Positions 14,166 to 19,264 of a DNA stretch of 19,264 nt are shown piece after piece. Numbering within the stretch: the first letter of the stretch is position 1; every line of letters starts with the position of its first letter. A program made the translations under genes and the position numbers. Under the pieces are notes generated by a model, which was not told where the DNA came from, made no database searches, and saw nothing but the letters and a program-made list of their open reading frames with translations. This DNA comes from Hallerella sp963597395 (GTDB taxonomy: Bacteria; Fibrobacterota; Fibrobacteria; Fibrobacterales; Fibrobacteraceae): contig CAVBPX010000046.1 in NCBI GenBank assembly GCA_963597395.1, forward strand, positions 1 through 19,264. Direction: 5' to 3'.

Positions 14166-14512
14166 TGCTTTCTTTCGAAGAACATGTGAAGAAATATGGC
14201 CTTGACGAAGAGGAACAGGAAATTCTGGCCGCTTTCGAGTCGGGGAAGATGAAACCGGACGCGGATTCCGAAAGGAATGTTGCCGCATTGCGAGAGGCGG
14301 CACATGAAACGGTAAAGGCTCTGTCCGCAAATTCCGCGAAGTTCCGCGCCACGGCACGGAAACCCTACACGTTCCGTTTGCATTCGGGAGCGGTCGATGT
14401 CATCAAGGCGTTCGCGGAGCGGTACGGCGGGCATTACCAGTCCTTAGTGGACGATGCCGTGGTGGAACTTGCCGAGAGGCTCGAGGCGGAAATGTCGCGA
14501 AGCCTTCCGTAA
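14162..14512 (+). CDS. Antitoxin partner of the BrnT-like toxin
   Basis: The 116-residue protein has an acidic N-terminal part (LDEEEQEILAAFESGKMKP) of the kind seen in antitoxins paired with BrnT-like toxins. Its C-terminal ribbon-helix-helix-like segment (about 68-108) runs from YTFRLHSGAVDVIKAFAERYG to SLVDDAVVELAERLEAE, suitable for dimeric DNA binding and autorepression. Two ATGs are adjacent (14162 and 14165). GGAG at 14154-14157 is four bases from the first and seven from the second, so the second is an equally good start. The ATGA overlap with the toxin indicates coupling. Function is inferred from order, overlap and weak motif resemblance. The 31 bases to the next, convergent gene hold no clear terminator. 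Confidence 0.72.
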   Translation: MMLSFEEHVKKYGLDEEEQEILAAFESGKMKPDADSERNVAALREAAHETVKALSANSAKFRATARKPYTFRLHSGAVDVIKAFAERYGGHYQSLVDDAVVELAERLEAEMSRSLP

Positions 14513-14543
14513 TTTTTCGCAAGTTTGACTTGGAAGACGTTTC

Positions 14544-14792
14544 CTAAAATTCGTTTTCTTCGTCCAGCGATCTGATAATTTGCAGGGTTTCGGAACGGCT
14601 GACCCGGATGAGGTTTCCGTCCTTCAGTCCGCAAATGTAAAGAAACCGGAATGGTATCGGTTCGGCGTACTTATAGCCGTACCAGTCGATGCCGTCCTTT
14701 TTTCCGATGTAGATGAATTTGCCCTTGTAGTGTTCAGCCTCTTCGGCCAAAGCGTTCTTGACGATTTCGGGAATCGGTCTTGTGTCTTTCAT
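14544..14792 (-). CDS. Hypothetical small protein, 82 residues
   Basis: I do not recognise this protein. It is probably a real gene because GGAGGAAA stands directly before the ATG at 14792, and a promoter-like TTGATT-17-TATTTT lies upstream. The sequence starts with a charged helix (IPEIVKNALAEEAEHYKG). A likely beta-rich middle follows (KFIYIGKKDGIDWYGYKYAEPIPFRFLYI), then GLKDGNLIRVSRSETLQIIRSL, ending in acidic residues. It has no signal peptide or membrane segment. It sits tail to tail with the toxin-antitoxin pair and has its own regulatory region with an inverted repeat, so it could be another small accessory or stress gene. No function is proposed. Confidence 0.7.
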   Translation of the reverse strand: MKDTRPIPEIVKNALAEEAEHYKGKFIYIGKKDGIDWYGYKYAEPIPFRFLYICGLKDGNLIRVSRSETLQIIRSLDEENEF

Positions 14793-14812
14793 GGTTTCCT
14801 CCGTAGAATGTT

Positions 14813-14838
14813 GGTTCTTGACCCCAATGGGTTGAACC
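14813..14838. promoter_or_regulatory. Inverted repeat at the start of the 82-residue gene's transcript
   Basis: GGTTC...GAACC outer arms enclose GACCC-CAAT-GGGTT inner arms, with a two-base bulge. The element spans the predicted transcription start (about 14833) on the minus strand. It could be an operator or a hairpin in the mRNA leader. Confidence 0.4.
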
Positions 14839-14839
14839 T

Positions 14840-14868
14840 AAAATACATAAAGTTCACTATAAAATCAA
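14840..14868 (-). promoter_or_regulatory. Probable promoter of the 82-residue gene
   Basis: On the minus strand, TTGATT (14863-14868) and TATTTT (14840-14845) are separated by 17 bases. The resulting leader of about 40 bases contains the Shine-Dalgarno GGAGGAAA. Confidence 0.5.
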
Positions 14869-14902
14869 TTGCCTTCGGAGTTTTTTTAGACTAGACGAAA
14901 AG

Positions 14903-14932
14903 AAAAATCCCCGGATTATTTTCCGGGGATTT
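14903..14932 (-). terminator. Intrinsic terminator of isocitrate dehydrogenase
   Basis: A 10-bp perfect stem (AAATCCCCGG / CCGGGGATTT) with an 8-base A/T loop lies 19 bases beyond the stop codon of the dehydrogenase gene. It ends on the minus strand in GGGGATTTTT, a classical GC stem with a U-tract. Confidence 0.85.
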
Positions 14933-14951
14933 CTGTTTGTAAACGGTGGCT

Positions 14952-17195
14952 CTACAGGCTGTCGATAATGCGGTTGAACGCTTCGACGGGGCGCATCCAC
15001 TTGGACAGGAGCTCGGGCTTCATGGCGTAATAGCCTCCGACATCGACGGGGACGCCCTGGGCGCTTGCGAACGCCTTGACGATGACGCTTTCGTCCTTTT
15101 GAAGGGCGAGTGCGACCGGTGCAAAGTGTGCGGACAATTCCGGATCTTCCGTCTGCCGGGCGAGTTCTTCGGACAGGTAGAGCGCGAGATAGAAGTGCGA
15201 ACCGCGATTGTCGAGCCCGCCGAGCTTTCTTTCGGGAGTGCGGTTGTTGTCGAGAATCCTTTCGTTTGCCCGGTCGAGGGCGCAGGCGAGAACCTTGGCC
15301 TTTTTGTTGCCTTCGGGATTTTCCGCGGAGGGGAGGGAAGCCTGTTCGAACGAGGCGGCGAGCGCGAAGTATTCGCCAAGGGAGTCCCAGCGCAGGTAGT
15401 TTTCGGAAAGGAACTGCTGAACCTGTTTCGGCGCGCTTCCGCCGGCACCTGTTTCAAAAAGCCCGCCGCCCGCCATGAGCGGGACGATGGAAAGCATCTT
15501 GGCGGAGGTTCCGACTTCGAGAATCGGGAAAAGGTCGGTGAGATAGTCTCTCATGACGTTTCCGGTGACGGCAATCGTGTCCTTGCCCTGTTTTGCGCGC
15601 GTGAGAGACTCCAGTATGGCGTCCGTCGGCGGGAGAATCCGGATGTCGAGACCCTTCAGGTCGTATTCCGAAAGGTAGGCGGCTACCTTTTTCTGGATTT
15701 CGCGGTCGTGGGCGCGGTTCGGGTCGAGCCAGAAGATGGCGGGCATCCCCGAGAGCCTTGCGCGCGTGACGGCGAGCTTTACCCAGTCGCGGATAGGGGC
15801 GTCCTTTGCCTGGCACATGCGGAAAATGTCGCCCGCTTCGACTTCTTGCGAAAGGAGAACCTTTCCGCGGGAGTCGAGAGCGCGGATGATGCCCTTTCCC
15901 TTGGCGATAAACGTCTTGTCGTGGCTGCCGTATTCCTCGGCGCCCTGGGCCATCAGGCCGACGTTCGGGACCGTTCCCATGGTTTTGGGGTCAAAGGCTC
16001 CATTCTGTTTGAGAAAGTCGATGGTCGTTTTGTAAATACCCGCATAGCATCTGTCGGGAATGACCGCCTTGACTTCTTCGAGCTTTCCGTCCTTGTTCCA
16101 CATGCATCCCGAATTGCGGATCATGGCGGGCATGGACGCGTCGATGATGACGTCGCTCGGAACGTGGAGGTTCGTGATGCCCTTCGTCGAATCGACCATG
16201 GCGAGGCTCGGTCCCTTTGCAAGGCAGTCGTCGATAGCCTTTTTGATTTCCGCTTCCTTCGGGGTTCCGGCGATGCGCCTGTAGAGGTCGCCGAGTCCGT
16301 TGTTCGCGTCGATGCCGAGTTCCGCGAAGAGACCCGCATACTTTTCGAAAACGTCCTTGAAGAAAACGCGGACGACCGCTCCGAACATCACCGGATCCGA
16401 AACCTTCATCATTGTCGCCTTGAGGTGGACGGAGAAGAGAACGCCTTTTTCCTTGGCGTCCTGCATCTGTTCCGCGATGAACTGTTCAAGGCTTTTGATG
16501 TGCATGACCGTTGCGTCGAGAATTTCGCCTTCGAGAAGAGGCTTTGCGCTTCGGAGAAGCGAGACGTGTCCGGATTCCGAGACAAATTCAATTTGGAACG
16601 TGTCGGCCTGGGGCATCGTGATGGATTTTTCGTTTCCGTAAAAGTCGCCTTCGGTCATGCTCGAAACGTGCGTCCTGACGGAGGCGTTCCATGTGCCGTT
16701 TGAATGCGGATGCTTGCGCGCGTAGTTCTTGACGGCGGTCGGGGCGCGCCTGTCGGAGTTTCCCTGGCGAAGTACCGGGTTTACGGCCGATCCCTTTACC
16801 TTGTCGTAGCGTTCGCGAATGTCTTTTTCGTCGCTTGTCGCGGGGGCGTCCGGGTAGTCCGGAAGCGCATAGCCTTTTTGCTTTAGCTCCGCGATGGCGG
16901 CCTTCAGTTGCGGAAGGGACGCGGAAATGTTCGGGAGCTTGATGATGTTTGCCGTCGGATCCTGGGTGAGCTTTCCGAGAAAGGCGAGGTCGTCGGAAAG
17001 AGGCTTTCCGTCGAACGTGGAACCGGCGGGAAGCCTGTCCGCAAAGGCTGCGAGAATGCGCGCCGCAAGGGAAATGTTCTTGGTCTCGACGTCGAGATTT
17101 GCGTGCTTGGCGAAGGCCCGGACAATCGGGAGCAGGGACTGGGTCGCAAGAAACGGCGATTCGTCCGTGAGTGTGTAGTAAATTTTCTGATTCAT
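14952..17195 (-). CDS. icd: Isocitrate dehydrogenase (NADP+), monomeric type
   Basis: The 747-residue protein is a full-length member of the monomeric IDH family (about 740 residues, unrelated in length to the 45-kDa dimeric enzyme). It converts isocitrate to 2-oxoglutarate and CO2 with NADP+ and a divalent metal, in the TCA cycle and as an NADPH source. Characteristic segments seen include IYYTLTDESPFLATQSLLPIV at the N-terminus, LPNISASLPQLKAAI, GSAVNPVLRQGNSDRRAP, HPHSNGTWNASVRTHV, VLFSVHLKATMMKVSDP, DCLAKGPSLAMVDSTKGITNLHVPSDVIIDASMPAMIR, and GTVPNVGLMAQGAEEYGSHDKTF. No truncation is evident. The start at 17195 matches the family N-terminus. It begins 24 bases after the metal ATPase gene, so read-through from it is possible, but a strong terminator follows only the dehydrogenase. 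A weak TACTTT box sits eight bases upstream of the ATG. Confidence 0.96.
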   Translation of the reverse strand: MNQKIYYTLTDESPFLATQSLLPIVRAFAKHANLDVETKNISLAARILAAFADRLPAGSTFDGKPLSDDLAFLGKLTQDPTANIIKLPNISASLPQLKAAIAELKQKGYALPDYPDAPATSDEKDIRERYDKVKGSAVNPVLRQGNSDRRAPTAVKNYARKHPHSNGTWNASVRTHVSSMTEGDFYGNEKSITMPQADTFQIEFVSESGHVSLLRSAKPLLEGEILDATVMHIKSLEQFIAEQMQDAKEKGVLFSVHLKATMMKVSDPVMFGAVVRVFFKDVFEKYAGLFAELGIDANNGLGDLYRRIAGTPKEAEIKKAIDDCLAKGPSLAMVDSTKGITNLHVPSDVIIDASMPAMIRNSGCMWNKDGKLEEVKAVIPDRCYAGIYKTTIDFLKQNGAFDPKTMGTVPNVGLMAQGAEEYGSHDKTFIAKGKGIIRALDSRGKVLLSQEVEAGDIFRMCQAKDAPIRDWVKLAVTRARLSGMPAIFWLDPNRAHDREIQKKVAAYLSEYDLKGLDIRILPPTDAILESLTRAKQGKDTIAVTGNVMRDYLTDLFPILEVGTSAKMLSIVPLMAGGGLFETGAGGSAPKQVQQFLSENYLRWDSLGEYFALAASFEQASLPSAENPEGNKKAKVLACALDRANERILDNNRTPERKLGGLDNRGSHFYLALYLSEELARQTEDPELSAHFAPVALALQKDESVIVKAFASAQGVPVDVGGYYAMKPELLSKWMRPVEAFNRIIDSL

Positions 17196-17219
17196 ACGCG
17201 CAAAAAGTAGAAAAAAACG

Positions 17220-19118
17220 CTATGCCGAGGATTTTTCCTTGCGGCGTTTCCACGAAAGCAGGAGCGCGGAATGCGTGATGACGAGAAACGAGCCTCCGTT
17301 GTGGACCAGTGCGCCGACGACAGGTCCGAGCGTTCCGTTTATGGCGAGGATGACTGCCAGAAAGTTGAGGCCCATGGAAAATGCGATGTTGACCTTGATC
17401 GTTTTCATCATGCGACGGGAAAGTGCCGTGAGATGGGGAAGTTCGCCAATATCGTCGTTCTCCTGCACAATGTCCGCGGCTTCTATTGCGATATCGCTTC
17501 CGATGCCTCCCATGGCGATGCCTACGTCCGCACTTTTGAGCGCCGGTGCATCGTTGATGCCGTCGCCCGTCATGCATACCCGCTCACCGGATTTTTGGTA
17601 GGCCGCAATTTGTTTCAGCTTGTCTTCCGGCCGAAAGTTTGCGTGAACGTCTTCGATGTGAACTTCCTTTGAAATCGCCTCGGCGGCTTTCCTTGAGTCT
17701 CCGGTAAGGAGCGCCGTGCGGATTCCTTGGGCCTCGAGGCTTTCGATAGCCTTTCGGGCGTTTTCCTTGAGAGTGTCCGAAAGGGCGATGAAACCGGCGA
17801 ACCTTCCGCCGACCGAAACGTAGATGGCTGTTGCGCCTTTCGAAAGGAATTTTTCCGCAAAGGATTTTCCGTCGGCCGAAATTTCGACGCCGTTTTGGTG
17901 GAGATATTCCGGGCTTCCGAGAAGAACGTCCATCCCTTCGACTCGTGCAAAGATGCCGTTCCCGGGAATCATTCGGAAGTTTTCGACGCAAAGGCCCGGG
18001 TCGCCGAATTTTTCGCGGTAGCATTTGACGACGGCTTTTCCGAGCGGATGCTCCGAACCGCTTTCCGCGGCGGCGCAAATTGCGTACAAACGCTCTTCCC
18101 CGAGCTCCTTGCAAAAGCTCTTGACCGAAGTGACGGTGGGCGTCCCGACTGTGAGCGTTCCCGTTTTGTCGAACGTCATCCGATTGACCGAGGCGAGCCT
18201 TTCGAGCGCATCTCCTTCGCGGACGAGGAATCCGTGGCGCGTTGCGTTTCCGATGGCGGCCATGATGGCCGTGGGAGTTGCAAGTACAAGCGCGCACGGG
18301 CAGAAGACGACGAGAATCGTGACGGCCCGAATGATTTCCCCGGTAAAAATCCAGGTGAGAACGGAGGCGGAAAGGGCTGCGACGACAATCCAGGTGGCGG
18401 CGCGGTCCGCAAAGTTTACAATCTTCGCCTTGTTTGCGTCGGCGGACTGTACAAGTTTGACCATTCGCTGGATGGAACTGTCCTCGCCGACTTTTGTCGC
18501 CTGCATTTCGAAGGCTCCGAACTGGTTCAGGGTCCCCGAAAAAACTTCGTCGCCCGGACCCTTATCGACGGGGAGGGATTCTCCGGTCATGACGGCCTGG
18601 TTGATGGAGGTTTTGCCGGAAAGAATTTTGCCATCTACGGGAACGGTTTCGCCGGGAAAAACCCGCAGCCTGTCGCCGACACCTACCTGTTTTGCGGGAA
18701 TGATTTTTTCCGAGGAGGCCGTGACGACGCGGGCCGTTTCGGGCGTTAATTTTACGAGTTTTTCGATTCCTTTGCGGGCCTTTTTGACCGTGGTCTCTTC
18801 GAGGAACGCTCCGAGTTGCATAATGAAGGCGACTTCGCCCGCTGCAAAGTCTTCGCCGATGGCGACCGAGGCGATGAGCGCCATGGAAACGAGTACGTCG
18901 GCCTTGATGTCGAATTGGGTGACGAGGGCGATTGCCGCACCTTTTACAATGGGAATTCCGCACAAAATAATGGAAATCCAGGCGAGGTCAAACGGAAGCG
19001 GCGAAAAGTCCAAAAAGCTTCCGACGAGGGCAAACCCCGAAAGGACAAGAAAGGCAATGTCAATTTTCGACTTTCGTTGTTTCAAAAAGGTGCGAAAATG
19101 TTGGAATGGCGTTTTCAT
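17220..19118 (-). CDS. Heavy-metal-translocating P1B-type ATPase
   Basis: The 632-residue inner-membrane pump exports a metal ion with ATP. Domains in order are a short basic N-terminus without any CxxC HMA metal-binding domain, transmembrane helices (from about 20), an actuator domain with MTGES (177-181), the transmembrane metal site CPC (273-275), phosphorylation Asp317 in DKTGTLT, SEHPLG (355-360) and GDGINDAPAL (518-527) in the ATP domain, and last helices carrying HNGGS (606-610). CPC with HN-x-GS in the final helix, rather than the N-Y/M-SS pattern of copper pumps, favours a divalent metal such as Zn, Cd, Co, Mn or Fe. Which one is unresolved. Upstream lies a near-consensus promoter with a CsoR/RcnR-like operator at the transcription start, which suggests metal-induced expression. 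The regulator gene is not in the window. Confidence 0.95.
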   Translation of the reverse strand: MKTPFQHFRTFLKQRKSKIDIAFLVLSGFALVGSFLDFSPLPFDLAWISIILCGIPIVKGAAIALVTQFDIKADVLVSMALIASVAIGEDFAAGEVAFIMQLGAFLEETTVKKARKGIEKLVKLTPETARVVTASSEKIIPAKQVGVGDRLRVFPGETVPVDGKILSGKTSINQAVMTGESLPVDKGPGDEVFSGTLNQFGAFEMQATKVGEDSSIQRMVKLVQSADANKAKIVNFADRAATWIVVAALSASVLTWIFTGEIIRAVTILVVFCPCALVLATPTAIMAAIGNATRHGFLVREGDALERLASVNRMTFDKTGTLTVGTPTVTSVKSFCKELGEERLYAICAAAESGSEHPLGKAVVKCYREKFGDPGLCVENFRMIPGNGIFARVEGMDVLLGSPEYLHQNGVEISADGKSFAEKFLSKGATAIYVSVGGRFAGFIALSDTLKENARKAIESLEAQGIRTALLTGDSRKAAEAISKEVHIEDVHANFRPEDKLKQIAAYQKSGERVCMTGDGINDAPALKSADVGIAMGGIGSDIAIEAADIVQENDDIGELPHLTALSRRMMKTIKVNIAFSMGLNFLAVILAINGTLGPVVGALVHNGGSFLVITHSALLLSWKRRKEKSSA

Positions 19119-19142
19119 GGGCGGTTCTCGGATTTTGAAACT

Positions 19143-19158
19143 ATACCTATATGGGTAT
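19143..19158. promoter_or_regulatory. CsoR/RcnR-like operator
   Basis: ATACCTATATGGGTAT is a 16-bp dyad with one imperfect pair, of the ATACC...GGGTAT form known from CsoR-family operators before metal-efflux genes. It begins at the predicted transcription start of the P1B ATPase, where a bound repressor would block the promoter. Confidence 0.5.
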
Positions 19159-19163
19159 ATGTA

Positions 19164-19192
19164 TATATAGATTTTGCAAAAAGTTTTGTCAA
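19164..19192 (-). promoter_or_regulatory. Promoter of the P1B ATPase
   Basis: On the minus strand, TTGACA (19187-19192) is followed after exactly 17 bases by TATATA (19164-19169). Transcription would start near 19157, leaving a leader of about 39 bases before the ATG at 19118. Confidence 0.7.
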
Positions 19193-19200
19193 GAGGTTCG

Positions 19201-19230
19201 GGGAACTTCTAAAGGTCACCTCTAAAAATT
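19201..19230 (+). repeat. Short repeats GGGAACTTCTAAA and GGTCACCTCTAAAAATT
   Basis: Two imperfect direct copies lie side by side (19201-19213 and 19214-19230), and both resemble GGGAACCTCTAAAAATT at 35-51 on the opposite strand. They lie in AT-rich DNA at the window edge, with no gene visible from 19193 to the end. Confidence 0.35.
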
Positions 19231-19264
19231 CATTTTCAAAAATTTGGTTGCGACGCTTCGCGCT

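Noticed and set aside
14946..16703. Plus-strand open frame (585 codons) opposite isocitrate dehydrogenase
   Set aside because: It is a shadow of the strongly conserved dehydrogenase, with no motif and low-complexity Val/Arg/Glu/Phe content. The same holds for 18025-19170, which is antisense to the ATPase.

Overview
The window is 19.3 kb of gene-dense, mostly GC-rich bacterial DNA. A Gram-negative cell envelope is implied by an Omp85-type outer-membrane barrel together with a monofunctional glycosyltransferase and MurB. The gene content (monomeric NADP isocitrate dehydrogenase, a VanZ-like protein, an ORF6N-domain fragment) and the promoter style (a TATATT or TAAATT box about six bases before the start codon) made me think of Fibrobacterota. 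That assignment is inference from memory and was not tested. The two window ends are AT-richer and share a short repeat motif, so the window may be a contig bounded by repeats.

Layout. 35-463 (-): frameshifted, truncated ORF6N-domain gene. 517-1062 (-): O6-alkylguanine-DNA methyltransferase (ogt), divergent from a VanZ-like membrane protein (1144-1575, +). 1572-2441 (-): murB, convergent with vanZ through a shared CTAG and divergent from a DnaG-like CHC2/TOPRIM primase-type protein (2507-3556, +). 3639-6025 (+): mtgA then purB, preceded by a perfect 28-bp palindrome. 6022-12341 (-): a tight seven-gene run read in the order ACP, fused double ketosynthase, FabG, FabZ, PlsC-like acyltransferase, patatin-like lipase, XerD. 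12470-13534 (-): an Omp85-family barrel. 13670-13742 (+): tRNA-Lys(CUU) with a consensus sigma70-type promoter and a terminator. 13890-14512 (+): a BrnT-like toxin/antitoxin pair. 14544-14792 (-): an unknown 82-residue protein with a strong Shine-Dalgarno. 14952-17195 (-): monomeric isocitrate dehydrogenase. 17220-19118 (-): a P1B heavy-metal ATPase behind a strong promoter with a CsoR-like operator.

The most distinctive system is the lipid/polyketide-like operon at 6934-12341. It encodes a dedicated ACP, a 798-residue fusion of an intact ketosynthase (Cys-His-His) to a second ketosynthase fold that has lost all three catalytic residues (chain-length-factor-like), a ketoreductase, a dehydratase, a lysophospholipid-type acyltransferase and a patatin lipase. 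It has no enoyl reductase, acyltransferase loader or thioesterase of its own. The set could build a polyunsaturated or hydroxylated acyl chain on the ACP and pass it to a lipid; that is inference from gene content. Second in interest is the promoter architecture: ogt, vanZ, mtgA and the BrnT-like gene each have a -10-like hexamer exactly six bases before the start codon, which predicts leaderless mRNAs.

All calls were made by eye from translated sequence and motifs. No database search, alignment or structure prediction was run.
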